From Nisaea sediminum (lineage in GTDB: Bacteria > Pseudomonadota > Alphaproteobacteria > Thalassobaculales > Thalassobaculaceae), in assembly GCF_014904705.1 (NCBI RefSeq), contig NZ_JACZCQ010000001.1, forward strand, positions 124,001-188,000: a stretch of 64,000 bases of DNA, written 5' to 3'. Of this stretch, positions 34,852 to 44,364 are shown in pieces (position 1 is the stretch's first letter; the number at the start of each line of letters is the position of its first letter). The position numbers and the translations under genes are program-made. Below the pieces are notes generated by a model. The model was given only the letters and a program-made list of their open reading frames with translations. It was not told where the DNA came from and did no database searches.

Positions 34852-35265
34852 TCAGAACAGCGCGAAGGGATCTTTGATGTCTTGATCGTTCGAGTGCCGG
34901 ATCCAGCCCTTGATCACCCGGTAGACGAACCAGAGCCAGCCGACACCGCCGACGAGCCAGGCGAGCGGGATGAGGACGAAGGTCGCACTGAAAGCGGCAA
35001 ACAGTACCGTCGCGATCAGCTGGATCCAGAAAGTCCTGATTTGCCAGGTGATGTGTCCCGCGAGCGGCGTGCCTTCGAGATCCGCCCGTTTCAGATAGGC
35101 GAGGATCACGCCGAGCACCGAGGGAACGCCGAAGACGATCGCGGCGCCATAGAGGCCGTAGACGATGTGAACAGCCAACCGGTCGTTCTCAGACAGTCCG
35201 AGCGAGAAGGGGAGAACTCTCGTCCGGGCGACCTGCCGCCCGCTGTTCGAATTCGTATCGGCCAT
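34852..35265 (-). CDS. DUF4870-like small membrane protein
   Basis: A 137-residue protein. After a polar N-terminal 30 residues come about four closely packed hydrophobic segments (HIVYGLYGAAIVFGVPSVLGVILAYL, TFWIQLIATVLFAAFSATFVLI and WLVGGVGWLWFVYRVIKGWIR) as in Tic20/DUF4870 proteins. The R-x-x-x-G-W pattern at the end is typical. The ATG at 35265 is preferred over the TTG two codons earlier. The function of the family is not known. Confidence 0.7.
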   Translation of the reverse strand: MADTNSNSGRQVARTRVLPFSLGLSENDRLAVHIVYGLYGAAIVFGVPSVLGVILAYLKRADLEGTPLAGHITWQIRTFWIQLIATVLFAAFSATFVLIPLAWLVGGVGWLWFVYRVIKGWIRHSNDQDIKDPFALF

Positions 35266-35361
35266 GTGCAATCCTGTTCCTTTGCGGCATCGCTTGCCGC
35301 CTTCTAGTTTGGCATGTCACCGTGACCATTCAATAGGCGAGGTCGCCGTCTCCCGGGGGAA

Positions 35362-36432
35362 ATGAAGATGACTGCAAACGAAATCGTGGCACCGGCCGTC
35401 GATCTCTACAGCGACACGGTCTCGCGTCCGACCGCCGCGATGCGCCGGGCGATGGCCGAAGCGGAGGTCGGCAACGAGCAGGCGATGGAGGATCCGACCG
35501 TCAATCGCCTCTGCGCACGCGTGGCCGAACTGCTCGGCAAGGAGGCGGCCGTTTTCCTGCCGTCCGGCACAATGTGCAACGAGATCGCCTACCGGGTCTG
35601 GGTCGACCGGGGGGAGGAGATCATCCTCGACGAGAGCGCGCATGCTCTGCATTTCGAGGCCGGCGGTCCGGCGGCGCTCGCAGGAGCCATGGTGCGTACC
35701 GTCAGGGGCAGGCGCGGGATCTTCACCGCCGCCGACCTGGAGACGGTGATCCGTGTTCCGCGCGGGCATCACGGTCAGCGCCAGCGTCTCGTCAATATCG
35801 AGAACACCGCCAATCTCGGCGGCGGCGCGGTCTGGCCGCTCGCGACCGTGAAGGACGTCGCCGACTGCGCCCGCAGCCACGGCCTGAAGGTCCATATGGA
35901 CGGCGCGCGCTTGCTCAACGCCGTGGTGGCGTCCGGAACCCCCGCCTCGGCCTATGGCGCACTCTGCGACTCCCTCTGGATCGATCTGTCCAAGGGGCTG
36001 GGCTGTCCGGTCGGCGGCGTGCTCGCTGGCAGTGCGGAGTTCATCGAGCGGAGCTGGCTGTTCAAACACCAGTTCGGCGGGGCGATGCGTCAGGCCGGCA
36101 TCATCGCTGCCGCTGGTGTTCATGCGCTCGACCATCATATCGACCGGCTCGCCGTGGATCATGAGAACGCCCGCACCCTTGCCGCGGGGATTTCCGCGAT
36201 CGACGGGCTGAGCGTCGAGGTTTCGGAGATCGAGACCAATATGGTTTATTTCGATGTCACGACGCCGGCTTTCGATGCGGCCGGGCTTTCGGAGCGGCTG
36301 ATGCGGCAGCACCGTGTCCGGATCGGCGCGATGGGGCCTCGGCGGATGCGCGCGGTTACGCATATCGACGTCGATCGGAGCGGAATCGAAACGGCGCTGG
36401 CGGCGCTCAAGGCGGTTATGGCGACGGCTTGA
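35362..36432 (+). CDS. ltaE: Low-specificity L-threonine aldolase
   Basis: A 356-residue PLP enzyme, fold type I. The Schiff-base lysine is K211 in IDLSKGLGCPVGG, the phosphate-binding segment FLPSGTMCNE is near 65-74, and DLYSDTVSRPT opens the protein as in LtaE. It cleaves L-threonine or L-allo-threonine to glycine and acetaldehyde. Glycine released here can feed one-carbon metabolism, which is represented elsewhere in the window by fhs. It converges with the pentapeptide gene, with just six bases between them. Confidence 0.9.
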   Translation: MKMTANEIVAPAVDLYSDTVSRPTAAMRRAMAEAEVGNEQAMEDPTVNRLCARVAELLGKEAAVFLPSGTMCNEIAYRVWVDRGEEIILDESAHALHFEAGGPAALAGAMVRTVRGRRGIFTAADLETVIRVPRGHHGQRQRLVNIENTANLGGGAVWPLATVKDVADCARSHGLKVHMDGARLLNAVVASGTPASAYGALCDSLWIDLSKGLGCPVGGVLAGSAEFIERSWLFKHQFGGAMRQAGIIAAAGVHALDHHIDRLAVDHENARTLAAGISAIDGLSVEVSEIETNMVYFDVTTPAFDAAGLSERLMRQHRVRIGAMGPRRMRAVTHIDVDRSGIETALAALKAVMATA

Positions 36433-36438
36433 GCGCCG

Positions 36439-37689
36439 TTACGGATCCATCAGGGCCTTGTCGAGCGCCGTATCGGTGAACTGGGCGCCCTGGGTCCGGG
36501 CGCCTTTCATGTCCGTCTCGGCGAGGTTCGCCCCCTTGAAGCGCGCGCCGGAAAGGTCGGCGTTCCGGAGCAGGGCGCTCTCGAGATCCGAGGGCCAGAA
36601 GCGTCCGGTCGGATTGCCGTGCGCGTCTTTCAGTTCCACCGGATAGAGCAGGGCACCGTTCAACTGCGCGTCCGTCAAGTCCGCGCCGATCAGCTTGGCG
36701 CCGGAAAGGTCGCTGTCGCGCAGGTCCGCACTGGTCAGTTTCGCGCCCGTCAGATCGGTCATCACGAGTTGCGTCCGGCGCATCTTGGCGCCGGTCAGAT
36801 CGACTTCGCGCAGATCGGCGCCCGAGAGGTTGATGTCGGAGAGATCGACGTCCCGCAGTGTCGCGCCAGCGAGCTGCGCCCGCGTGCCGCCGCGGCCCTG
36901 TTCCTTGATCCAGAGCTCGTGATCGTTGACGATATCGCGCAGAGACCGGCTGCGGTCGCCGCTCTCGGTCACCAACTGGGCGCCGGAGAGATCGGCGGTC
37001 GAGAGATTGACCCGCTCCAGAATCGCGCTGCTGAGGTCCGAATTCGCGAAGCTGGTCTCGGACACGAGCGCGCCGCGCAGATTGGCCCCCTTGAGATTCG
37101 CGCCGACGATCCGCGCCTTTGCGAGGTTGGCCCCGGAAAGATCCGCACCGGTCAGATTGGCGTTCTCGAGATTGACGCCTGAGAGATTCGCGCCGCAGAG
37201 CAGAGTGTTCTCGAGATTGGCGCCGATCATGCTGGCATCGGAAAGATCGGTGCCCGAAAGATTGGCGTTGTTGATATCCGCTTCGTCCATCGTCGAGGAG
37301 GACATGTCCGCGCGGATGAAGGTCGGACGTTCGCCGGTAAGATCGTTGATGATCGCCCCGCCGCGCATGTCGGCTTCCTTCAGGTTGGCGCCGGCGAGAT
37401 TTGAGGAGCGGATGGTGGCGCCGCGCAGGTCCGCGCGCATCAGCACCGCATTCGAGAGGTCCGTATTGTCGAGATTGGCGCAGAACAGGTCCGCGTAGCT
37501 GAGATCGGCCCCGGAAAGGAACGTGTTAGAGAAATTCGTCCCGGACAGTCGCGCAGACTGCAGGTTCACACGGGCAAGCTGGAAGCCCGTGATGTCGAGA
37601 CCCGACAGATCCGCGCGGACGCCGCCCGGCTTCCGCTTTAGCCACTGCTCGTGGCTCTCGATCGCTTTCAGAATATCGTCCGGCGTCAT
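36439..37689 (-). CDS. Pentapeptide-repeat protein (paralogue A)
   Basis: A 416-residue protein largely made of A(D/N)LxG-type pentapeptide repeats that form a right-handed quadrilateral beta-helix. The N-terminal cap ILKAIESHEQWLKRKPGG is repeated in form at mid-protein as DHELWIKEQGRGGTRAQL, so two cap-plus-repeat halves are seen. A non-repeat insertion NGALLYPVELKDAHGNPTG lies near the C-terminus. The ATG at 37689 matches the N-terminus of the paralogue at 38287-39546; upstream residues do not. The function is unknown; some such proteins mimic DNA or act as scaffolds. Confidence 0.85.
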   Translation of the reverse strand: MTPDDILKAIESHEQWLKRKPGGVRADLSGLDITGFQLARVNLQSARLSGTNFSNTFLSGADLSYADLFCANLDNTDLSNAVLMRADLRGATIRSSNLAGANLKEADMRGGAIINDLTGERPTFIRADMSSSTMDEADINNANLSGTDLSDASMIGANLENTLLCGANLSGVNLENANLTGADLSGANLAKARIVGANLKGANLRGALVSETSFANSDLSSAILERVNLSTADLSGAQLVTESGDRSRSLRDIVNDHELWIKEQGRGGTRAQLAGATLRDVDLSDINLSGADLREVDLTGAKMRRTQLVMTDLTGAKLTSADLRDSDLSGAKLIGADLTDAQLNGALLYPVELKDAHGNPTGRFWPSDLESALLRNADLSGARFKGANLAETDMKGARTQGAQFTDTALDKALMDP

Positions 37690-37777
37690 CGGCTCCGGCC
37701 ACTTTCCAAACATTCGGGGCCGCCGCGAAGCGGACACGTCGATGCATTGTACAAGGCTTCTAACAGGTCAAGCACCA

Positions 37778-38128
37778 TCATTGCCATCCGTCCACGATGA
37801 TTCCGAGACATGGATCCGCGATTTCCCGGGACGGGCGGATGGTATCCTCAACTCGCGCCTGAAGACTGAGGCGTTCGCAATAGTTCTTCAGAGCCGAAAA
37901 ACCGTCTGTCCCGCTGATGTCGTCCGGGGCTATTCCGGATTCCCTGAGGCGGAGGCTCGCCACGGGAGATTTGTCGGAATTCCTGAGCAGGTAAATCACA
38001 AAACTACTGGCCCGCTGCTCTTCATGCTCGCCCCGCTGTTCTCGCACATCCGTCGCAACGCGGTCGATGAGACGCTCGATTTCCTCGCTCAAATACGCAA
38101 GTTGTTCCGCTTTTTGCTCTTCACTCAT
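37778..38128 (-). CDS. Hypothetical protein between the pentapeptide genes
   Basis: A 116-residue soluble protein. An acidic and basic helical N-terminal part (MSEEQKAEQLAYLSEEIERLIDRVATDV) precedes a region with RASSFVIYLLRNSDKSPVASLRL. No family is recognised. It is between two paralogous pentapeptide genes on the same strand, with 88 and 158 bases on either side. It could be a partner, but the ribosome site is weak. Confidence 0.5.
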   Translation of the reverse strand: MSEEQKAEQLAYLSEEIERLIDRVATDVREQRGEHEEQRASSFVIYLLRNSDKSPVASLRLRESGIAPDDISGTDGFSALKNYCERLSLQARVEDTIRPSREIADPCLGIIVDGWQ

Positions 38129-38286
38129 CAATACGGGGTGATTCCCTACCGGTCGCTGTGAAATCGATAGCCGGAATGTGCCTTCAATCCTGAATTCGCA
38201 TGGCGAAGGGCCGGCGGGTCAAGGGGAAATTCCATTGGGACTGTATTTGGCGGCTCGATTCCGAAGGGGCGCGCCGACCGCAATCC

Positions 38287-39546
38287 TCAGTCGGAGTTTT
38301 TCTCCTTTTGATCGGTTTTCGCTGAGTCGAGCTGCTCCGGCTGGAACACGGCATCCGTCAGGTTAACCCCTCTCATGTCGGCTCCGGCGAGGTTGGCGCC
38401 CGTCAGATCCGCTCCGGCCAGATTGGCATTATGCAGATCCGCGCCTTTCAGATTGGCCTGGACGAGCTTGGCGCCGGACAGGTTGGCGGGCCATTTGCGG
38501 CCGGTGACCTTGCCTTTCGAGTCCTTCAGATCGACCGGCGCGATGATCGCATTGGAAAGATCGGCTTCCGTCATGTCGGCATTTGCGAGGTTGATACCCT
38601 CGAGCGTCGCCCCGCTGAGATTGGTGCCCTTGAGGTTGGTCGAGGACAGATCGGACATCACGAGCAGGATATTCGAAAGGTTGCCGCCGCTGATATTGGC
38701 GCCGTGCAGATCGGCGCCGGACAGGTTGACGGCCGACAGGTCGATGAAGCTCAGATCCGTGCCTTTCAGAATAGCGCGGTCACCGAGGCGGCCGTCCTCG
38801 CGGATCCAGACATAGTGCATGTTCAGCACTTCGCGCACCTCGAAGGGCAGCGAGTCCTCGTGCCGGACCATGTTGGCGCCGGTCACGTCCGCGGCCGAGA
38901 GGTCGCAGCCGTCCAGATTGGCGCCCGAGAGGTTGGCGTGCTTCAGAATGGTGTTGTCGAGGATGGCGCCTTTGAGGTTCGCATCCTGCAGGTCTGCGCC
39001 AGAGAGATCCGCTTCCACGAGGATGCATCCGGACAGGTCGGCGCCCTTCAGGTCTGCCTTGCGCAGGTTGACGCCCGAGAGATTGGCCCCGGCGAGATGC
39101 GCGCCCGCGAGCTGCGCGTTCGGCATGGCGGAATAGCTGAGATCGGCACCCTGCTGGTTCGAGGTCGGGCTTTTCCGCTCTCCGTCCTCGTCGTCCGAGC
39201 CGAACATGAGCGTTCCGCCGCGAAAGTCCGCGCCGACGAGGTTGGCGCCCTTGAACGCGACATTGCGGATGCTGGCGCCCCGGAGATCGGCGTTCTGCAG
39301 GTCCGCATTGCGGAGATCGGCACCGTCGAGCACGGCGCAGAACAGATCCGTATTGCTGAGGTTGCTTCCGGCGAGAATGGTTTTTTCGAGATTGGCCCCG
39401 GACAGCTTGGCCGACTTGAGATTGACTTTCTCGAGCGTGAAGCCCGAAAGGTTCGCACGCGCGAGATTGGCTCGCGCTCCGCTATGCGCCCGACTGAGCC
39501 ATTTCTCATGCTCGTCGAGGATGGTGGCTATTTCCTGCGGCGTCAT
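38287..39546 (-). CDS. Pentapeptide-repeat protein (paralogue B)
   Basis: A 419-residue pentapeptide-repeat protein that aligns with paralogue A along its length: MTPQEIATILDEHEKWLSRAHSG at the start, an internal LNMHYVWIREDGRLGDRAIL cap, and the C-terminal insertion IAPVDLKDSKGKVTG followed by KWPANLSGAKL. A short charged insertion GSDDEDGERKSPTS sits near residues 115-130. A 17-residue charged tail ends in KEKNSD. The paired H-x-x-W caps are a shared feature. No signal peptide or membrane helix is seen, so both proteins are likely cytoplasmic. Confidence 0.85.
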   Translation of the reverse strand: MTPQEIATILDEHEKWLSRAHSGARANLARANLSGFTLEKVNLKSAKLSGANLEKTILAGSNLSNTDLFCAVLDGADLRNADLQNADLRGASIRNVAFKGANLVGADFRGGTLMFGSDDEDGERKSPTSNQQGADLSYSAMPNAQLAGAHLAGANLSGVNLRKADLKGADLSGCILVEADLSGADLQDANLKGAILDNTILKHANLSGANLDGCDLSAADVTGANMVRHEDSLPFEVREVLNMHYVWIREDGRLGDRAILKGTDLSFIDLSAVNLSGADLHGANISGGNLSNILLVMSDLSSTNLKGTNLSGATLEGINLANADMTEADLSNAIIAPVDLKDSKGKVTGRKWPANLSGAKLVQANLKGADLHNANLAGADLTGANLAGADMRGVNLTDAVFQPEQLDSAKTDQKEKNSD

Positions 39547-39790
39547 CTCGGTGAGCCATGTCCCATTTTAGTGTGGCCCTTGTCCCGGGGCGGTCCAAGT
39601 AACTCGAAATTCACCCGGAACAATAGCCGTCGGATGACCGGCGTGGAAGCACGAAGAGCGTCAGCCCCTTCAGGAGAAAGGCGCAGCGCCCAGCAAAATT
39701 AAACCCCGAATACAGTGTCTTGCGATCGCATAATAAATGATTAATGCGATGCCAAAGCCCCGGTTGTTTCGCTGGGCGGGGCCACCGCCG

Positions 39791-42700
39791 CTACTCTGCC
39801 GCCTGTTTTGCCCCCGTTTCCGCGCTCGGCCCGGTTTGCGGGGCTGATTCGAGCAATCCGACGGTCAGGGAGAGAAGCGGCGGAATGATCGCGAGCGTCA
39901 GGAGAGCGGAAAGTGCCAGTCCGCCGATCACGACCGAACCGAGGCCCCGATAGAGCTCCGAGCCGGCACCCGGGAAGATCACCAGCGGAAGCATCCCGAG
40001 CACGCTGGTCAGCGTCGACATGAAGATCGGCCGTATCCGGTTGCGCGTGGCCTCGATGATGGCGGCGCCGGCCTCCATCCGCTCCTCGCGTATGTGATAG
40101 AGGGTCTGGTGCACCAGCAGGATCGCGTTGTTCACCACGATGCCGATCAGGATGACGAAGCCGAGCAGGGTGAGCATGTCGAGATTCTGTCGCGTGAAGA
40201 CATTGAGTGCGGCAAGGCCGACGACCCCGCCCGCGGTCGCGAGCGGCACCGAGAAGATGATCACGAGCGGGTAGAAGAAGCTCTCGAACAGTACGGCCAT
40301 CACCAGATAGACGATGACCAGCGCCATGATCAGATCGAGCACCATCTCGTTCCAGGTCTGCGCCAGCTTGTCGGCGGTTCCGGACATCCGGATGCTGACG
40401 CCGGGGGGCAGGCCTTCGTCCTGCAAGGGCGCGATCACCTCGTCGCGCATCCGGTTGAGCGCGGCTTCCAGCGGCATGCCGGACGGCGGCGAGACAACGA
40501 GCGTGATGGTGCGCAGCCGTTCGACATGACGGATTTCGGTCGGACCCGTTGTCACGACCACTTCGGCGAGTGAGCCGGCGGGAACGATCGTGCCTTCGCT
40601 GGTGACGACGGGAAGGTTGCGTACGCCCTGGGTTTCCAGGATATGCCGTTCCGGCCCCTGCAGCGTCAGGTCGATCCGTTCGCCCTGGACGGTGATTTCC
40701 GCGACCCGCACTCCGTCGTTATAGGCGTCGACCGTGACCCCGAGATTGCGCGCGGTCACGCCGTTGTCGGCGAGCAGCGTCCGGTTCGGCAGGACCCTGA
40801 CTTCCGGCGCGCCGAGAGAGAGCGAGGGCTGAGGGCGAACCTGTGTGCCTTCCTCTCGCGGGAAGACGTCGCTTACGCGTCGGAAGACGGTCTGGGCGAC
40901 TTCCGCCAGCTCCTCCAGCTCGCCGCCTGAAATGTCGAGGTCGATCGCGCTCGTTCCGCCGACCCCGCGCCCGAACAGTGAGGTCTGACGGAAGAAGCCG
41001 AAGGTTCCCGGCTCGGAGAAAAGCGAACGCCGCAGCACCGGAATCAGAGCCTTTGCCTGCCCCGGGTCGACCGCCGCCGCACCGACGATGACGTTGGCCC
41101 GGAAGGCGACGAAGAAGAAGCGGGACAGCATGGGCGTGCCGTCGTCGGCATTGCTGCGCGTTTCCTCGAAGTCCCAGAGCGGTTTTGTCGTGTTCTCGAG
41201 TTTCTGGGCGATCGCGGCCATGGTGTCGAGATTGTAGCCGGGCGGGGGTTGGACGTACCCGATGATCAGATTGCGGTTGCCGTCCGGCAGATAGTCGAGC
41301 TGGGGCAGCATCGCCCAGGTGACCGCGATGCCGCTGCCCGTCATCCCCGCGATGACGGCGACGGCGAAGGCACGATTGCGGACCACCGCCCGTGTCTGCC
41401 TGAGCGCGACGGCAACGAAGCCGCTGGCAAAGCCGTCCAGCAGCGGGATCCGCCGCGAGGCGGAAATCTCGGTCACGTTTTTCTTCAGCAGACGACTGGC
41501 GAGCGCAGGCACCACGGTGGCCGAAACCACCAGGGACAGACAGACCGCCACCGAGATCGCGACCGCGATATCCCGGAAGAGCTGCCCGACTTCCAGTTCC
41601 ATGACCAGGATCGGGATGAACACCATGACCGTGGTCAGCGAGGAGACCAGAACCGCGCCCCAGACCTGCTGCGCGCCGAGATAGGAGGCCTCGCGCTGGT
41701 CGAAGCCGTTCTGCCGCAGCCGGAAGATGTTCTCGAGGACGACGATCGCGGCATCCACCACCATGCCCACGGCGAAGGCGAAACCGGCGAGCGAGATTAC
41801 ATTGATCGAGCGGCCGAGCGCCGCCATCGCGACGAAGGACCCGATCACCGAGACCGGGATGGCGAGACTGACAACGAGTGTCGCACTGCCGCTGCGCAGG
41901 AAGAGGTAGAGCACGAGAGCTGCGAGCATGCCCCCGACCCAGATATTCTGCCGCACCAGCTCGATCGCTGAATCGATGTAGGTCGTTTCGTCATAAACCT
42001 GGACGATGCGGAGCCCGCGGCTGGGCAGAAGCGTCTCGTTCAGCTCCTTCAGGGTCGCGCGGACCTCCTCCATGACCTCGATGACATTGGCCCCGGTCTC
42101 GCGGTACATCGGCACGCCGAGGGCCGGAATGCCGAACTGGCGGATACGGGCGACCGGCTCCTTGTAGCCCATCTGGACTTCGGCCACGTCCGCGACCGTG
42201 ACGCGCGCGACGCGACCGGTCATCGGATCCTCGATCGAGCGCAGCACGACCCGGCGGACGTCCTCCATGGTCTCGAAGTCGCCCTCGGTGCGGACCACGT
42301 ACCGGCGCTTGCCTTCCTCGACCGCGCCGGCGGAGATCGAGGCGTTGGCCTCGCGCAGCGCCTGCAGCACGTCCGGGATGGTCAGCTGGTACTGCGCCAG
42401 CAGCTGCGGCTCTACGACGACTTGCATTTCCCGTTCGGCACCGCCGTAAATGCGCGCCTCGCCGATGCCGGGGATGCGCTCGATGCGCGATTTCACGAAA
42501 TCCTCGGCGAAATCGCCGAAGGTGTGGATCGGTGCCTCGTTGCCGTCGTTCCGCATGATCACGGCCCAGGCGATGGCGTTGTCTTCCGAGCCTGAGGTCT
42601 GGAAGGTCGGCTCGTCGGCCTCGTCCGGATAGCCGCCGACGCGGTCGAGCCGGTTGGCGACCAGCAGCAGGGCCTTGTCCATGTCGTTGCCCGGGGTGAA

Positions 42701-42985
42701 TTCGAGCTCGATCCGTCCGCGGCCGTCCTCGGCACGGGAAATCATGGATTCAAGTCCCTCGAGACCGCGAAGCTCGTCTTCCTGCCGATTGATGATCTCG
42801 CGTTCGATCTCCGCCGGCGCGGCGCCATTCCATTGCGTGGTCACGGTGATCACCGGGCGGTTCACGTCGGGCGCCAGCTGGATCGGGATGTTGATCAATG
42901 CGACGATGCCGAACATCACGACCATCAGCACGACGGCGACAACGGCGACAGGACGGTCGATCGAGACCCGGATCAGGCCGTTCAT
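39791..42985 (-). CDS. RND efflux transporter inner-membrane subunit (HAE-1 type)
   Basis: A 1064-residue protein of typical RND length. N-terminal helix MNGLIRVSIDRPVAVVAVVLMVVMFG, then the porter domain, the proton-relay helix FAFAVGMVVDAAIVVLENIF (one aspartate) and the second half with LLGFVILIGIVVNNAILLVHQ. It exports small hydrophobic compounds or lipids with the adaptor encoded just upstream, using the proton gradient. No outer-membrane channel gene is nearby, so it must share one. The start lies 4 bases after the adaptor stop, with AAGGGA as ribosome site. Confidence 0.92.
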   Translation of the reverse strand: MNGLIRVSIDRPVAVVAVVLMVVMFGIVALINIPIQLAPDVNRPVITVTTQWNGAAPAEIEREIINRQEDELRGLEGLESMISRAEDGRGRIELEFTPGNDMDKALLLVANRLDRVGGYPDEADEPTFQTSGSEDNAIAWAVIMRNDGNEAPIHTFGDFAEDFVKSRIERIPGIGEARIYGGAEREMQVVVEPQLLAQYQLTIPDVLQALREANASISAGAVEEGKRRYVVRTEGDFETMEDVRRVVLRSIEDPMTGRVARVTVADVAEVQMGYKEPVARIRQFGIPALGVPMYRETGANVIEVMEEVRATLKELNETLLPSRGLRIVQVYDETTYIDSAIELVRQNIWVGGMLAALVLYLFLRSGSATLVVSLAIPVSVIGSFVAMAALGRSINVISLAGFAFAVGMVVDAAIVVLENIFRLRQNGFDQREASYLGAQQVWGAVLVSSLTTVMVFIPILVMELEVGQLFRDIAVAISVAVCLSLVVSATVVPALASRLLKKNVTEISASRRIPLLDGFASGFVAVALRQTRAVVRNRAFAVAVIAGMTGSGIAVTWAMLPQLDYLPDGNRNLIIGYVQPPPGYNLDTMAAIAQKLENTTKPLWDFEETRSNADDGTPMLSRFFFVAFRANVIVGAAAVDPGQAKALIPVLRRSLFSEPGTFGFFRQTSLFGRGVGGTSAIDLDISGGELEELAEVAQTVFRRVSDVFPREEGTQVRPQPSLSLGAPEVRVLPNRTLLADNGVTARNLGVTVDAYNDGVRVAEITVQGERIDLTLQGPERHILETQGVRNLPVVTSEGTIVPAGSLAEVVVTTGPTEIRHVERLRTITLVVSPPSGMPLEAALNRMRDEVIAPLQDEGLPPGVSIRMSGTADKLAQTWNEMVLDLIMALVIVYLVMAVLFESFFYPLVIIFSVPLATAGGVVGLAALNVFTRQNLDMLTLLGFVILIGIVVNNAILLVHQTLYHIREERMEAGAAIIEATRNRIRPIFMSTLTSVLGMLPLVIFPGAGSELYRGLGSVVIGGLALSALLTLAIIPPLLSLTVGLLESAPQTGPSAETGAKQAAE

Positions 42986-42989
42986 GGCA

Positions 42990-44117
42990 TTATCCCTTTA
43001 CCTGGACAGCTACAGGCTGTCCCGGGCGCAGACGTTCATTGCCCTTGATCACGACCTTATCGCCGGGGGAGAGGCCTTCCAGCACTTCGAACCGGTTGCC
43101 GAGGGACTCGCCGATGACGATCGTGCGCGGCTGCACCTTGCCATCCTGAACCAGATAGACGCGGGGCTTGGCGCTGTCGAGCAGCAGCGCGTCCTTGTGG
43201 ACGCTGATCACAGTACGCTCCATGCCGACCGGTATGAAAATCGTGACGCCCTGGTTTTCGGCGATCCGGACCGCGTCTTCCGTCAGTTCCGGGGTAAAAC
43301 GCACGGCGCGGGTCCGGGTGCGCGGGTTTTCCTCCGGAATGATCGCGCGCACCGTGGCATTGAGACGCCGTCCGTCCTGGAGCTGCACGCCAACAAGTCC
43401 TCCGGGCGCGAGACCCGAGAGCCGTTGCGAGGGCACGTCCGCCTCGATTTCCAGCGCTTCGTCGTTCATCAGGGTGACGATCGCTCCGCCAACCTGCACA
43501 TGGTCGCCGGCAACCACATGCCGGGCGAGCACGACCCCGGAAAAGGGTGCGCGAATGCTTGCGTCCGCGAGTGCGATCTCGGCCAGCTGAAGTTCCGCAC
43601 TGGCACGCGCCGTCTCGGCTTCACTCTCGGCAAAGCTGGCCGCTGCCGCTTCCAGATCCCGCTGGGCGTCTTCGAGGGCGTTTTTGCGGAATGCGTTCGA
43701 GCCACGGAGCTGTTCGGTGCGGGCCAGTGTCTGCTCGGCCTTGGCGCGGTTCGCAGACGCGCGCGCGAGCTGCGCCTCGGCCTTCTTGACCTCCGAGGCC
43801 CTGAGGCTGCGCTCTGCCCGCAGCCGGTTGTCGGCCAGGTGTGCGATCACATCGCCTTTCTTGACCCTGTCCCCGGCGCGCACGGAAATCTCCTCGACCC
43901 GCTCCGACACCCTGGTCGCGACGGGACCGAGTTCGAGAGCCACGAAACGCCCGGTGGCGGGAGCCGTCTGCGTCAATTGCTCCTCGCGGACTTCATCAAC
44001 TTCGACCGGACTCGCCTTGCCCTGGGCGAATGCAGGCGGAATGCAAGGAACGAGGATGGAGAGCGAAAGGAAAGCCGGGACGATGCCGCGGCGCAGAGAC
44101 TTCAAGACAGACGGCAT
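42990..44117 (-). CDS. RND efflux periplasmic adaptor subunit
   Basis: A 375-residue membrane-fusion protein with an N-terminal signal peptide (hydrophobic segment 14-31, ending AFA). Order: barrel-sandwich half GRVSERVEEISVRAGDRVKKGDVIAHL-like motif, an alpha-helical coiled hairpin rich in Ala/Glu (about 105-180), lipoyl return ASIRAPFSGVVLARHVVAGDHV, then beta-barrel and a C-terminal domain VLEGLSPGDKVVIKGNERLRPGQPV. The ATG at 44117 with GGAAGG upstream is chosen over the TTG at 44141. It is the first gene of the two-gene efflux operon. An inverted repeat lies 66 bases upstream. Confidence 0.9.
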   Translation of the reverse strand: MPSVLKSLRRGIVPAFLSLSILVPCIPPAFAQGKASPVEVDEVREEQLTQTAPATGRFVALELGPVATRVSERVEEISVRAGDRVKKGDVIAHLADNRLRAERSLRASEVKKAEAQLARASANRAKAEQTLARTEQLRGSNAFRKNALEDAQRDLEAAAASFAESEAETARASAELQLAEIALADASIRAPFSGVVLARHVVAGDHVQVGGAIVTLMNDEALEIEADVPSQRLSGLAPGGLVGVQLQDGRRLNATVRAIIPEENPRTRTRAVRFTPELTEDAVRIAENQGVTIFIPVGMERTVISVHKDALLLDSAKPRVYLVQDGKVQPRTIVIGESLGNRFEVLEGLSPGDKVVIKGNERLRPGQPVAVQVKG

Positions 44118-44182
44118 TGTGCACACGCCTTCCGACGCCAAATTGTTGAAGCGACCCGTGTCGGTGATTTCTTCCGGGAAAA

Positions 44183-44201
44183 GGTTACGAACGCGGTAAC
44201 C
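44183..44201. promoter_or_regulatory. Candidate operator upstream of the RND genes
   Basis: A perfect inverted repeat with arms GGTTAC (44183-44188) and GTAACC (44196-44201) around 7 bases. It lies between the divergent RND adaptor and HDAC-like genes, 66 bases from the adaptor start. TetR-type repressors of efflux pumps bind sites of this size. No regulator gene is adjacent. Confidence 0.5.
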
Positions 44202-44364
44202 ACGATCTTGCCGGGCGCCGGTCTTTATCGCAATCGTTTCTAAGATGGATCCGTTCCGGATCGCGGCAAGTTGACGCTGGAAGGTGCGGCGGCGTTCTTG
44301 CTAAGAACGGTCGGCGCGGCATTGTTCGTCGTGGAAGTCGGCGTAACGTTGGGGAGGGACGGAA

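Noticed and set aside
36439-39546. Many short near-repeats in DNA, resembling a repeat array
   Set aside because: They encode pentapeptide repeats (A(D/N)LxG); spacing is 15 bases in frame and no spacers or leader exist, so it is no CRISPR array.
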